Positions 28,697 to 38,895 of a DNA stretch of 64,000 nucleotides are shown here, one piece after another (the stretch's first letter is position 1; each line of letters starts with the position of its first letter). Source of the DNA: Kazachstania africana CBS 2517 (lineage: Eukaryota; Ascomycota; Saccharomycetes; Saccharomycetales; Saccharomycetaceae). The translations under genes and the position numbers were made by a program. The DNA lies in contig NC_018942.1 of assembly GCF_000304475.1 (NCBI RefSeq), positions 372,001 to 436,000 on the forward strand, read 5' to 3'. The notes beneath the pieces were generated by a model. The model searched no databases, was not told where the DNA came from, and saw only the letters and a program-made list of their open reading frames with translations.

Positions 28697-29473
28697 ATGG
28701 GATCAAGAAGATACGATTCAAGAACCACAATTTTTTCACCGGAAGGTCGTTTATATCAAGTTGAATATGCTTTAGAGTCCATTTCTCATGCAGGTACAGC
28801 AATCGGTATCATGGCTAAAGATGGTATTGTATTAGCTGCAGAGAGAAAAGTAACAAGTGCATTATTAGAACAAGATACTTCGGTTGAAAAATTATATAAA
28901 TTAAATGATAAAATCACCGTGGCAGTGGCTGGTTTAACTGCAGATGCAGAAATTCTAATAAATACAGCAAGAATTCATGCACAGAATTATTTGAAGACAT
29001 ATAATGAAGATATTCCAGTAGAAATATTGGTAAGAAGATTAAGTGATATAAAACAAGGTTATACTCAGCATGGTGGTTTGAGACCTTTTGGTGTTTCCTT
29101 TATTTATGCCGGCTATGACGAAAGATATGGATACCAATTGTACACTTCTAACCCATCAGGGAATTATACCGGCTGGAAAGCCATTAGTGTAGGTGCTAAT
29201 ACATCTGCTGCTCAAACACTATTACAAATGGATTACAAGGACGAAATAACACTAGATGACGCAATGGAATTAGCTTTGAAAACTTTATCGAAAGTAACGG
29301 ATTCAAGTACCCTTACTTATGATAGATTAGAATTTGCAACTATTAAGAAAGGTAAAACTAATGACAAAATTTATCAAAAAATTTTCACACCTGATGAAAT
29401 TAAGTCATTGCTAGTTAAAACTGGTATCTCTAAAAAGGAAAATGAGGACGAAGATACTGAAATGAAACTATGA
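28697..29473 (+). CDS. PRE9: 20S proteasome subunit alpha-3
   Basis: This is a 258-residue protein, the same length as S. cerevisiae Pre9. The alpha-type signature at the N-terminus (SRRYDSRTTIFSPEGRLYQVEYA) opens the chain, followed by GTAIGIMAKDGIVLAAER and a long proteasome fold. The C-terminus is acidic. Pre9 is the only non-essential alpha subunit; it helps gate the 20S core and can be replaced by a second Pre6. Two PACE sites upstream point to control by Rpn4 with the rest of the proteasome. Position after CAF130 matches YGR135W. Confidence 0.98.
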   Translation: MGSRRYDSRTTIFSPEGRLYQVEYALESISHAGTAIGIMAKDGIVLAAERKVTSALLEQDTSVEKLYKLNDKITVAVAGLTADAEILINTARIHAQNYLKTYNEDIPVEILVRRLSDIKQGYTQHGGLRPFGVSFIYAGYDERYGYQLYTSNPSGNYTGWKAISVGANTSAAQTLLQMDYKDEITLDDAMELALKTLSKVTDSSTLTYDRLEFATIKKGKTNDKIYQKIFTPDEIKSLLVKTGISKKENEDEDTEMKL

Positions 29474-29835
29474 GCACTAAAATGTCTTTTGACGGAAATA
29501 GAATAATGTATCAAGTTGCGAATCTTTCATGAAAGCATGAATATATAGTGTACATATATGTATACTCAAGACTTCAATTAATCATTTCAAATTGTAAAGA
29601 GAGTAGATATACTAGCTATTTTATTTTGCATTGTACTGCAATCTAATGATAATGCAGTTCAAATTGGTAGAAAACCTAAATCCTAGCATTTAGTAATATT
29701 GAAAATGTTGTTCATTAATTCATGTCCATCTATTATATAAAGGCGAATTGATAAAAAAATAATATTTGAAATTATTATACATTAAAAAATGCAGTGAAAA
29801 ATGTTTTTTATTGTATTTTCTTATTTTGAGTGAAA
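29474..29835. other. Convergent PRE9-TPO2/3 3' region
   Basis: This AT-rich region lies between two 3' ends. S. cerevisiae carries LSB1 (YGR136W) on this stretch of gene order; no trace of it is visible here. Confidence 0.5.
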
Positions 29836-31710
29836 TTAAGCATCAATACTATCAATGGAGTAATCTTTCTTTGAAAGTTTATGTCTTAACTTCTTACCCC
29901 AAGCGGCAAACCCGAAAGGTAAGGCAATCATTGCAGTACAAATGAAAGCTAATAACCAACTTGCCCAATGCAAACCTAATTTGTGATACATTTGAGTTGT
30001 GAATAATGGAAATGCGGCACCACCAGCAGATCTTAAGAAAACTTTTGTGGCCAATGCAGATGATGCAAATTGAACGTAACAATCAATGATGTAATTATTT
30101 AATGAGTAATAGATTAAAACCATACCGAACCCAAAGGAAAGACCTGATGATGCTGGTCCGACCCACATGACACTTTTTTCTGAAGTTGCACCAAGAATCC
30201 ATAAAGCAATGGCAGCAAAAGGAGCACCGATCATAGCACCTAAAAGACGATCTTCTGGTGTTGGTCTTCTCTTTTCAATTAAGCTTAGATATTTCTTTTC
30301 GCAGTAGAAGGTGAAAAGTAATGCAAAACAAGCACCGATTAAAATTGGAATCATCATTAAACCGACGTAGTTATCACCGTAATCATATAATTCACCAAAG
30401 ACAACAGGGAAAGCGAAGAAGAAAGCGTATAATAGAGAGTAAATTAAACAGACATAGAAACAGGTCATGACAAGAACAGGCTCGGTAACACAGAATTCTA
30501 AGGGTCTAACTAAACAAGCTTTAACCATATCCTGGAAATTGACACCTTGAGCTTCTTGTTCAGTCATAATCTTTGGGTTACCTGTTTCTTTTCTAAGCTT
30601 AGCGGCACGACGTTTTAAGATAACTGGAGCGTAAGTTTCTGGAATTGCAGAACTAACAATCCACATGACACCAGCAAAGGCCATGTTGACCCAGAAGATT
30701 AGATCCATTCTTCCAGTGGAAACAGAAATGAAACCATTGACTAAAGGACCAGTACATGGACCAGCGTAAGGAGCCCATGCGAAAAATGCAATAGCTTTAC
30801 CTCTTGTGGCACTTGGGAACATATCAGCAATGGAGCCACCAACTAGACACAAACCTGATGCAGAAAAGACACCACAAAGGAATCTACAAACTAGAAGACA
30901 ACCTAAATTTGGAGCCAAAGCACATGGAATGTTGAAGATAGTATATAAACCCATGGAAACAAAGTAAGCAACTCTTCTACCATAAAGATCACTGACTGGA
31001 GACCATAATAGAGGACCAACAGCGAAACCTATAACCATTAATGAACATGACAAAATAGCTGCTTCTTGTGAAACATGGAATTTATCTTCCACGGTACCAA
31101 ACCCACCAGTGATACATGAGGATCCGTAAGCGACACATATGACCAAACATGATAGTAAAATGGTATAACCCCAACGGATCCATAGCGGCCAATTATGAGG
31201 ATTTTGGGGATCATTAGTGACAAAAGTGACGAATTCGATTTCTGGATCTAATTCTGCGCGGTTATTATCAGGTTCATCAAAATCTTCTTCTTCTTCTTCA
31301 TCTTCTTCTAACTCGCCTTTACTACGAGAAGAGACTACACTGATAGAACGATCCATTTGTCTAGTTCTAGTACGTGAAATAGCGGTAGAAGTTCTACCCA
31401 GGGATTGTAAAGTAGCCACCGGGACTAAACCGGTTGTGGTTTCGATTGTATATTCTTCTGGGAAAATTGCATTTCTATTTGACTGAGGTGCATTAACATC
31501 AGGAACAGCAGGGGTAGCATTCATACCCATATCTTGTAAAGATTTTACAGTTTCAGTACGAATTAATTTTAAACGAGTTCTTTCATCGTTATTTATACTA
31601 TTATGTGAATTTGAGATTGAAGGAACGTATTGTTGTGGTTGTTGTTGATCTTCCACTACAGAGTTAGATTCCTGCGAATCGAAGGATGTTACCGATTCGA
31701 TATCACTCAT
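29836..31710 (-). CDS. Plasma-membrane polyamine transporter of the DHA1/MFS family, Tpo2/Tpo3 type
   Basis: This is a 624-residue protein (Tpo2 and Tpo3 are about 614-622). A long cytosolic N-tail (1-165) has ETVKSL, AVPDVNAP, an ETTTGL motif and an acidic EEDEEEEEDFDEP block. Twelve membrane helices follow from the NPHNWP motif near 165 to about 605, with MFS signatures SDLYGRRVAYF and the loop-6 region PETYAPVILKRRA. The tail ends KKDYSIDSI. Tpo2 and Tpo3 export spermine at the plasma membrane. The neighbours PRE9 and CBF2 match YGR138C (TPO2), but TPO2 and TPO3 are duplicates from genome duplication, so one symbol is not forced. The N-tail motifs recur in the YGR126W homologue in this window. 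Confidence 0.95.
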   Translation of the reverse strand: MSDIESVTSFDSQESNSVVEDQQQPQQYVPSISNSHNSINNDERTRLKLIRTETVKSLQDMGMNATPAVPDVNAPQSNRNAIFPEEYTIETTTGLVPVATLQSLGRTSTAISRTRTRQMDRSISVVSSRSKGELEEDEEEEEDFDEPDNNRAELDPEIEFVTFVTNDPQNPHNWPLWIRWGYTILLSCLVICVAYGSSCITGGFGTVEDKFHVSQEAAILSCSLMVIGFAVGPLLWSPVSDLYGRRVAYFVSMGLYTIFNIPCALAPNLGCLLVCRFLCGVFSASGLCLVGGSIADMFPSATRGKAIAFFAWAPYAGPCTGPLVNGFISVSTGRMDLIFWVNMAFAGVMWIVSSAIPETYAPVILKRRAAKLRKETGNPKIMTEQEAQGVNFQDMVKACLVRPLEFCVTEPVLVMTCFYVCLIYSLLYAFFFAFPVVFGELYDYGDNYVGLMMIPILIGACFALLFTFYCEKKYLSLIEKRRPTPEDRLLGAMIGAPFAAIALWILGATSEKSVMWVGPASSGLSFGFGMVLIYYSLNNYIIDCYVQFASSALATKVFLRSAGGAAFPLFTTQMYHKLGLHWASWLLAFICTAMIALPFGFAAWGKKLRHKLSKKDYSIDSIDA

Positions 31711-32906
31711 TATGACGGTGATATTATTATTATTATTATTATTAGTATTAAATTGAAGTATGCTTGCGATACTATTAAATAGAACAAGAATAAATGTAGA
31801 TAAGAAATGGTAATACGAATGGACATTCTCTATTTATATATAATGTTGGAATAAGTCACTAACATTTGATGAATATCACTAAACTAAAAAAAAAAAAAAA
31901 TAAGGTATATATTTGTCCTCTACACGCGACGCTGAGAAATATCCGTACAGAACAGGATAAACTTTGTTTGCTTTTATAAGAATATAGCCACGATGCTGAG
32001 AAAACGACGCAGCGTAATTTCTTTATTATTGCTTACGCTCATTTTCTTTCTGGAAAATCAAAAGGACTCAAAAATTCTCGCAGATTGAAAATAAAAATAA
32101 AACGGAATCATCATAGTGTGAGTTGCAAGGAGAGGTCGATGATGGATGGTTCAGAGATTTAATTAAATTGATACAGAGAGATGTGCGCTTAGCATTATTT
32201 GAAGCAAGCAAGCGAGTTATTACTATTAATGGGAATATAAGTTCTATTACTACTACTATTTATTGGTCAATTGGCTCACGCTAATATGTTGTTAATTGAT
32301 ACAGATTCACATAGTATGCAATAGTCCTTTCAGTTTTATTCATTCATCCCATCTTTATTCATTTCAGTCAGGCTAGCCAGCCAGGTGCTTGGCTATCCGT
32401 GCTACCCGAGAATCGTTCTCTTTTTATTAACGAGGGACAAACACACGTAGAAAGGAATAATTATCCACCGTGTGCGAGGCTCAGGGAAATATACATTTTC
32501 CTTGTCAGTCATTTTTTTTTTTTTTTACCTCGGACAGTGAAAAGGGAAGGGCTTTTCCGAAATCGCTACCCGGAAAATTGCGGTGGATGTTCCCAAATTT
32601 CACGCAAAAAAAGCAAGAATGGAGCGGCTGTGTGCGCGCAGTGCATTGTGATCTTTTTTTTCTTTTTTAAAGGGAAAAAAAAAAGGAAGGAAACCAAATT
32701 TTAGCCGCCAAGGTCAGAACAAAAAATGAATTACATATCACGTGGCCATTATAGATATCACGTGAGTGTGTTTTTTTTTTGGCCTTTTCGTCGCCAAAAA
32801 AAAAATACGTAGTCGAATGCTCTAAACACTCAAGCAAAGTTATAAACAAATATCGCGAAAAAGCTAATCTTCGATATCATCACTATCTGAAGACATAATA
32901 CAACCA
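31711..32906. other. Divergent TPO2/3-CBF2 promoter region
   Basis: This 1.2 kb region has poly-A/T tracts (near 31886, 32511 and 32770) and several C- or G-rich patches. Two CACGTG boxes lie near CBF2. Short frames around 32400-32850 are low-complexity and not supported. Confidence 0.55.
32739..32764. promoter_or_regulatory. Pair of ATCACGTG boxes upstream of CBF2
   Basis: CACGTG occurs at 32739-32744 and 32759-32764, each inside ATATCACGTG, 20 bases apart, about 145-170 bases before the CBF2 ATG. This fits the Cbf1 consensus RTCACRTG and could also be bound by other bHLH factors such as Pho4. Confidence 0.65.
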
Positions 32907-35567
32907 ATGACGGAAGAAGGGGACCTACAATCGCAAGTGCGTAAACTATCTGATACTTTGTCTCCTAGAATACTGCATCAGTATAAAACTTACTATACCC
33001 AGTATATTCATTGGTGTCAATATAACAAAGTATTAGTGACTGCAAATGATAATGACCCATTACCATACAAAGATGTTCCTGTATCAGCACAATTAATACA
33101 TCGTTTCCTACTGGATACTTTAATAACAAATACTGATGAAATCTTCTCACTGCAGAAATTAAAAGAAATGATTAATAGTCTTCGATTTTTATACAAACTA
33201 TGTGCTATTCATGGTAATGAAAATGACTCGTTAGATGATACTTATCTAGATTCTGTAGTCCATTTGCATGAATATTGGTCCCAAAGAGATACTAATATGA
33301 ATAATCTAGCAATAATATCCCTCAATTTATGGAATTCGAATTCAAATGGCTTAAAAGAGACTTATTTTAAAGGATCCTTAGAAAAATCGAGGTACTTGTT
33401 GGATTTCCATCTAGTCAACTACTTGAGACTATCATACACTGACAGATCAAAACTAAAGTTAGCTTCTTTCAAAGTCAATAAAGAAAACAACATAGTACTT
33501 AATAATACTAATATAACGTTACTACCACAAGATTGTCCCTTTCTTTGTCCCTATACTTCCATGGCTACCTACTTATATTTCAGATTTTATGGTGTCAAAT
33601 CAATATCTAAAGGCGAAGGTTTCCCAAATCTTCTCAAAGACACTAATGACGATCTTTTGGCTTCTCTTCCAATAATCAAAGGTCGTCTAACAGAATATCC
33701 AAAAGAAACCACCTTAGGTTTAGGCTACGCCTCACTTTTCAAATATTGTAATTTGTCTTATACAAAGAAAAATTATTTTGAAATACCAAGTAGTATACCA
33801 CGATTTCCTTCTTCCACCCAATCAACTCCATTTGATTTTAAGAGAATCTTGAACTTCAAGTCACCGTACGTAAATTATGATGCATCAGATTATAATAGTA
33901 AGTTTAGTCAAAGAAAAAACACAACAGATTTGCCACCAACTCATTTAATCAATCAATTATTCCCAGAAATTGAAAGTTACAAACACAATTATTGGAATTC
34001 TCTATCTGAGGAGTCCAAAAATTTCATAAATTTATTGGAATTCCTAAGATTAAAATTAGTGATAAATTTACCAATTATTTTCAAATTCTTTCCTAACCAC
34101 GATCTTTTCAAAGACCCATTATTCCAAAATGCAGACGTTTATTCATACTTGAATGATCCAATCTTCGAGCTCAATGAAACGTCAGTTCTACCATTTGAAA
34201 TTGTCCCAGGGTCCAACCAGTCGCACTTCATGATGAATGACATATTTAAACAATTAATTGAAATACCGGATCAATCTATACCTATGGGACAAAATTCACA
34301 AACTAATATTCCAGCAAGAAATGTAACTAATCAATCTCAATTGAATGAAGATACTTTAGACGATTTTAGAAAACAAAATTTTCAATTTATTCAGTTTCAG
34401 ACGTTATCAAACTTCAAGACCCTGATTTTATTTCTTTCCAAGATTTTTGATAATCTGTCCATGAAGAAATCTTCTAAAGATTCCGTTATAAGACAGTTAA
34501 CTCGATTTAATGATTCAATAGTTGAAAGAATAAATAAAACCACACCAAAGGACATAAAAGAATATTTTTTGAAAAATGAAATCATTAGACATAGTCAGGA
34601 CCTTTTCCCTTTTGAAGATAATGCAGACTTTGAAAAGCCAAAGGAAAAGAAAAGAAACTCATTCAAATTATTAGCTGTTGGTGACTCGTCTTCTGACGAA
34701 GAAAATGAAGATTTTTTATCTTCTTCATCAGAAGACGAATCAAAGGACTCTGGTAACGATAGTTCAGATGAAGAAGATGAAAATATGCAAGAAGAGCTGA
34801 AATTTTTAGTGGATACTTTGGTAAACAGTAAAGTTGACTCTGCCATAGCAAAACAAATGAATAAATTTCAAAGTAAAATGAATTTAATGATAGAAAGCCT
34901 CATTGAAGAAAAAGTCAAACAAGTCATAGATAACAGTGATATTGGGGGAATTATGAGAAAAAGGAAGTATGTTGATGATGATGATGATGAGAATGGTGAT
35001 GACCCCGTGAAAAGCCCAAGTTTTGTACCGAGAGAAACGATTGATAAGGTAAAAACGCCAAGATTTAAAATTCAAGAGCGTCCCATATCTTCTCCTTTGT
35101 CTATGGATTCCATCAGAAGACAAAACAAATCATCGACGCCAAAGGCTATTGCTCATACACACACAGATGAAAATGTGGATCCACATGAGATAAGAGAGCC
35201 ACAAGACTCGCATTCTGAAGTAGAAAAAGAAGATTCAAAGTTTAGAATGGATCCTAGTATAAATACGATTGAAGGTGTCATCTTAGAATGGTTCACACCA
35301 AACCCCAACATGCACAACGAATGTGTCCATTCAATGAATAAGACAAATGATAAGACATGGAGATCGGGTTTTGAAACATTATATAAGCAAAGAAAGCAAA
35401 TCACTGAGTTTTACGTTCATTTAATCAACTTGGAGAGTTTGGACAGATACAAGGCTATCGAGATTTGTAATGACCTAAGAGGTGATAAATCAATTAAAGA
35501 GTTTGCAAAATATTTAAAACAATGGAAGAAAGAGCATGATAACAGTTTCAGTGGGTTATATAAATAG
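32907..35567 (+). CDS. CBF2: Centromere-binding CBF3 subunit Cbf2 (Ndc10)
   Basis: This is an 886-residue protein (S. cerevisiae about 956) starting MTEEGDLQSQVRKLSDTLSPRILHQY. The N-terminal half is the DNA-binding region that resembles tyrosine recombinases. An acidic/Ser-rich stretch (about 595-640, SSSEDESKDSGND) precedes a coiled-coil dimerisation segment near 640-680. A conserved C-terminal domain ends the protein. Cbf2 dimers with Cep3, Ctf13 and Skp1 form CBF3, which recognises CDEIII of point centromeres. Keeping this gene implies CBF3-dependent centromeres, although some related yeasts use unconventional centromere DNA. Position before VPS62 matches YGR140W. Confidence 0.95.
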   Translation: MTEEGDLQSQVRKLSDTLSPRILHQYKTYYTQYIHWCQYNKVLVTANDNDPLPYKDVPVSAQLIHRFLLDTLITNTDEIFSLQKLKEMINSLRFLYKLCAIHGNENDSLDDTYLDSVVHLHEYWSQRDTNMNNLAIISLNLWNSNSNGLKETYFKGSLEKSRYLLDFHLVNYLRLSYTDRSKLKLASFKVNKENNIVLNNTNITLLPQDCPFLCPYTSMATYLYFRFYGVKSISKGEGFPNLLKDTNDDLLASLPIIKGRLTEYPKETTLGLGYASLFKYCNLSYTKKNYFEIPSSIPRFPSSTQSTPFDFKRILNFKSPYVNYDASDYNSKFSQRKNTTDLPPTHLINQLFPEIESYKHNYWNSLSEESKNFINLLEFLRLKLVINLPIIFKFFPNHDLFKDPLFQNADVYSYLNDPIFELNETSVLPFEIVPGSNQSHFMMNDIFKQLIEIPDQSIPMGQNSQTNIPARNVTNQSQLNEDTLDDFRKQNFQFIQFQTLSNFKTLILFLSKIFDNLSMKKSSKDSVIRQLTRFNDSIVERINKTTPKDIKEYFLKNEIIRHSQDLFPFEDNADFEKPKEKKRNSFKLLAVGDSSSDEENEDFLSSSSEDESKDSGNDSSDEEDENMQEELKFLVDTLVNSKVDSAIAKQMNKFQSKMNLMIESLIEEKVKQVIDNSDIGGIMRKRKYVDDDDDENGDDPVKSPSFVPRETIDKVKTPRFKIQERPISSPLSMDSIRRQNKSSTPKAIAHTHTDENVDPHEIREPQDSHSEVEKEDSKFRMDPSINTIEGVILEWFTPNPNMHNECVHSMNKTNDKTWRSGFETLYKQRKQITEFYVHLINLESLDRYKAIEICNDLRGDKSIKEFAKYLKQWKKEHDNSFSGLYK

Positions 35568-35799
35568 AATACTTCAGTCTATAAAGATGCAATTGTCATT
35601 TTTGATACGCTTTAAAATTAAAAGTGTATTAATATATATATGTGTGTGCGAGTTTATCGAATTTCGGCCTCGTTTAAATAAAAAAAAAGCGGATAATGCG
35701 GATGAACTTAGACCTTCAGAATACCATTTCAAGGCACATCGATCATCAGATCAGTCTTATGGATTTGTATGGATGTATCCAGAAAGCATTAGCAGCTCA

Positions 35800-37179
35800 A
35801 TGAGGATATATCCAATACAAGTTCGAAGTATAGCCTTTTTGTTGTGTTTTTTCTCACTTTCTCTAGCTGTATTAGTTCCCTGGTTAGATAACGATCCTTT
35901 CTATAAATTACAATTAGAGGATGAAGCAATACACTCAAGACAAATATCAGATCTTCCTTCTGTGGTACCGCCTGAAGAATTGACGGACGAAACTAGAAGT
36001 CTTCCAAAGCATCTAACTAAAGTGCCCCAATATGTTGTTGATAACTGTCCCTTAGTACATTTGTACAGTGAAGAGCGTTATTGGCCATATGATATCAAGA
36101 ACTATGTTAATCATTTCCATTTGAGAGAAAGTAACGGTGCTAAGATAACTACAGCACCTGATAAACTTACGTTGCAAGATCTACGGGCCGCATATACCTT
36201 CTCATTTCCAAATGGTACAGAAACTAAGATAGCGAGTAGCGAACTATATATGACTAGTAACGAAGATTTTTCCAAAGACCCTTACTGGATAGTTGGTAGT
36301 ATACCAGAGTATGGAACTGGCCACATTAAGGACGCGCCTGCTATTCTTATTGTTGTAGATAAAGGAAATGGATGGGTCGACGCATTTTGGTTTTACTTCT
36401 ACCCATTTAATTGGGGACCATTCATTATGGGAGGTGGTCCATGGGGTAATCATGTTGGTGATTGGGAACATTCTCTGGTAAGATTTCATATGGGAGAACC
36501 TAAATACTTATGGATGAGTGCACATGCAGGCGGTACTGCCTACAAATTTGAAACTATTGAAAAGGTGAGAAAACTGAAAAGAGTAAACGGCAAGCTTCAA
36601 AATGAGATCATTTATAGACCCTTGATATTTAGTGCTAGAGGCACACATGCAAATTATGCCTCGGTGGGTCAGCATTGGCATGACGTACCTTTTTTCTTTA
36701 TGCCACTAAGTGATTTTACTGATCGCGGACCAATGTGGGATCCTGTTTTGAATTACTATGCATACGCATTCAATGGAGAAGATTTAGACGCTATTGGAGA
36801 CAAAGCTAAAGAAATTGGAACCGAATGGCTCGCATTTTCAGGACTGTGGGGTGATAAACAATTACCATGGAAGGATTCAAGACAGAGATGGTGTCCTGTG
36901 CAATGGAAGTACATCGATGGTCCAACTGGCCCTTTTTTTAAGCATTTAGAAAGAACCTCGTTATGTGAATCATTCAAATGGTGGAACATCTGGAAAGGAT
37001 GTCCTGCAAGAAGATATATAAAGAGAGGCACGGGACTTGACGCTGAAAGAAATGATGTTCTTGGTGATAACTGTGGCATCTTGCTTTACAACATAAGGCC
37101 CCTTTGGCTGCGTGGAATTGCAAGATTTTTAATGTGGAGAGGATTTGTGTGTGCAATTATGGATTATTTCACAGGTTAA
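35800..37179 (+). CDS. VPS62: Vacuolar protein sorting protein Vps62
   Basis: The ATG at 35800 is chosen because it begins MRIYPIQVRSIAFLLCFFSLSLAVLV, a signal-anchor-like start, and gives 459 residues (S. cerevisiae about 467). An ATG at 35772 is possible; the frame further upstream overlaps CBF2 and is not expected to be translated. The rest is a conserved lumenal-type domain rich in Trp, Tyr and Gly (WYFYPFNWGPFIMGGG-like patch near 210, NHVGDWEHSLVRFHMGEP, and ARGTHANYASVGQHWHD). It belongs to the Vps62/TDA6 family. Loss of VPS62 affects cytoplasm-to-vacuole protein delivery; its reaction is unknown. A conserved HANY/DWEH pattern suggests a metal or catalytic site, which is inference. Confidence 0.9.
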   Translation: MRIYPIQVRSIAFLLCFFSLSLAVLVPWLDNDPFYKLQLEDEAIHSRQISDLPSVVPPEELTDETRSLPKHLTKVPQYVVDNCPLVHLYSEERYWPYDIKNYVNHFHLRESNGAKITTAPDKLTLQDLRAAYTFSFPNGTETKIASSELYMTSNEDFSKDPYWIVGSIPEYGTGHIKDAPAILIVVDKGNGWVDAFWFYFYPFNWGPFIMGGGPWGNHVGDWEHSLVRFHMGEPKYLWMSAHAGGTAYKFETIEKVRKLKRVNGKLQNEIIYRPLIFSARGTHANYASVGQHWHDVPFFFMPLSDFTDRGPMWDPVLNYYAYAFNGEDLDAIGDKAKEIGTEWLAFSGLWGDKQLPWKDSRQRWCPVQWKYIDGPTGPFFKHLERTSLCESFKWWNIWKGCPARRYIKRGTGLDAERNDVLGDNCGILLYNIRPLWLRGIARFLMWRGFVCAIMDYFTG

Positions 37180-37683
37180 GGGTGTACAATTAACGCAGCA
37201 TGAATATATAGTATGTGATTATATTCAAGGTTTGGGGATATAACGGATTCAAAAACTGATATTATGAGAAAGGTAATTAACGTCACTTTTTATTCTAATC
37301 AGCAGTAAGCCTACCCCATATATTGCAGCAGTATTCTTTTTACATATTCTGCTCTTGTATATATTACGTATATTTTGAGTAATGGAAATCAGATGCATTA
37401 TAGAGAAGCTTTTTTTCTCGGAGAATCTTCTGGGAAATTCTTATTACTTAAGCAATTATTTCCATATGCGGCTGTGCAACGGACAGTCGAAAAAGTGACA
37501 GAATATCATGGAAAATTGAAGAACTAATGATGACAAAGGTAGATTTCAAGAAATAGGTAGATATAAATCTATATAAGGCAGCTTTTTTTTCTTGAATGAT
37601 GAAGTTGCTGTTTCTAAAATATAACTTGAACAGATCAGTATAAATACTAACAAAACTATACGATATAAGATAATAAGGAAAAT
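37180..37683. other. Intergenic region upstream of BTN2
   Basis: It contains the heat-shock element listed separately. The minus-strand frame at 37448-37735 overlaps BTN2 and is a shadow. Confidence 0.55.
37422..37441 (+). promoter_or_regulatory. Heat-shock element upstream of BTN2
   Basis: Four contiguous pentamers read AGAAT CTTCT GGGAA ATTCT, an alternating nGAAn/nTTCn array with one imperfect unit, about 245 bases before the ATG. BTN2 is a known strong Hsf1-controlled gene in S. cerevisiae. Confidence 0.75.
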
Positions 37684-38895
37684 ATGTTCGCATCCCCATG
37701 TCTATTTGAGCAATTACCAGCTTTCCAACAGCCACAACAACAGTTCAATTTCCCTTGCTTTCAACCAGCTTTTGTACACTCATCGAACGAAGTAATTTTT
37801 TCAACTTCAAAAACTGAGCATGGTTTGATTGTAACATTATCTAAGCCATTACAAAGGGATATTTTCAAAAAGGCCGTTGAAGAGAGGGTCATTGAATTAC
37901 AACAATCTACAAAGCCAAGTTATAGGTTGGTTAGCGATATATTTGGTAATCAATATTATATTGAAGATAAATTCTCTACTCAAAAAAGCATTCTTGAAGG
38001 CATTGACTATAAAAGTATTGGCCGTAAAGTCGCTAAAGAATCTTTTAGAGATTATGAGATAGAGCTAAATCACTCAGGCGAGGAACTAGTATTTAAAAGC
38101 TCTGGCGACAAATTAGTGAAGACTCTACATTTCGATAACATTGTTGATGACTTTTACATTTATAATTGTAATGTTGAAGAAAATAATGACGATATTGCCT
38201 TCTTGAAGATTGGTATTGTATTCAAGAAACCTGATGAAGAAGCTATTGAGCAAATGAGAAAACTGAGTGAAATCAAAAGAATCCAGAAAAAGAGAGAACA
38301 AGAAGTCCGTTTAACAGAAATCAAAGAAAAGCTTTTGAAAGAGCAACAGTTGCGCCAAACACAATTAGTGGAAGATAAACATCAAAGACTGCTAAATGAA
38401 CAACACCAAAAGCAGCTAAAAGAACAATGCCAAAAGAGACTGGAAGAACAAGCTTATGAAAGACAATTGTTGGCTGAGCAATATGAACGTCAAAAGCAAT
38501 TGGAAGAACAGGAGCGTAAAGCGGCACTATTAGCCGAGCAACAGCAACGTCAACAGCAAGAGCAATTAAAAAATCAAGCATTAGAAGATGAAAGAAGCCG
38601 TCTTAACAGACAACGTCTTTTACAAGAACAAATAGAATATCAAAAACAATTGGTTGAAGAAGACCGTCAAAGAAAAATAAAACAACAACACCAAATCAAA
38701 AAAATTGATATCGATTTTAATGATGAAACTGCAATTCAAAGTGATGATGATGACAATATAGGGGAAAAGCCTTCAGTTGGAAGAAGAAGGAGGTCTTCGC
38801 CAATCTTGGAAGATGTTCAAGATGAAGAACATGAAAGATATACCCTCTCTTTAAATAAGCTACCTAAGGGATCATCTTTAATTGATGACGCCTAA
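37684..38895 (+). CDS. BTN2: Btn2, stress-induced protein sorting/aggregase factor
   Basis: This is a 403-residue protein (S. cerevisiae about 410). It starts MFASPCLFEQLPAFQQPQ and keeps the conserved RDYEIELNHSGEEL segment near 120. The end SPILEDVQDEE...LPKGSS is typical of Btn2 and its relative Cur1. Between about 195 and 340 is a long, highly charged Gln/Glu/Arg-rich coiled coil (many EQ, RQ and QQ). Btn2 collects misfolded proteins with Hsp42, cures [URE3] prions and acts in late endosome-Golgi retrieval. The heat-shock element upstream fits its stress induction. The Q-rich coil is stronger than I recall for the S. cerevisiae protein. Confidence 0.94.
   Translation: MFASPCLFEQLPAFQQPQQQFNFPCFQPAFVHSSNEVIFSTSKTEHGLIVTLSKPLQRDIFKKAVEERVIELQQSTKPSYRLVSDIFGNQYYIEDKFSTQKSILEGIDYKSIGRKVAKESFRDYEIELNHSGEELVFKSSGDKLVKTLHFDNIVDDFYIYNCNVEENNDDIAFLKIGIVFKKPDEEAIEQMRKLSEIKRIQKKREQEVRLTEIKEKLLKEQQLRQTQLVEDKHQRLLNEQHQKQLKEQCQKRLEEQAYERQLLAEQYERQKQLEEQERKAALLAEQQQRQQQEQLKNQALEDERSRLNRQRLLQEQIEYQKQLVEEDRQRKIKQQHQIKKIDIDFNDETAIQSDDDDNIGEKPSVGRRRRSSPILEDVQDEEHERYTLSLNKLPKGSSLIDDA

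Noticed and set aside
32739..32860. Point centromere suggested by CACGTG (CDEI-like)
   Set aside because: No ~80-base, very AT-rich CDEII followed by a TTCCGAA-type CDEIII is present.
34595..35123. Minus-strand frames within CBF2
   Set aside because: Shadows of the acidic, codon-biased CBF2 frame.
35536..35799. N-terminal extension of VPS62 overlapping the end of CBF2
   Set aside because: It begins with a non-ATG codon, runs across the CBF2 stop and lacks conserved features; the signal-anchor start at 35800 fits better.
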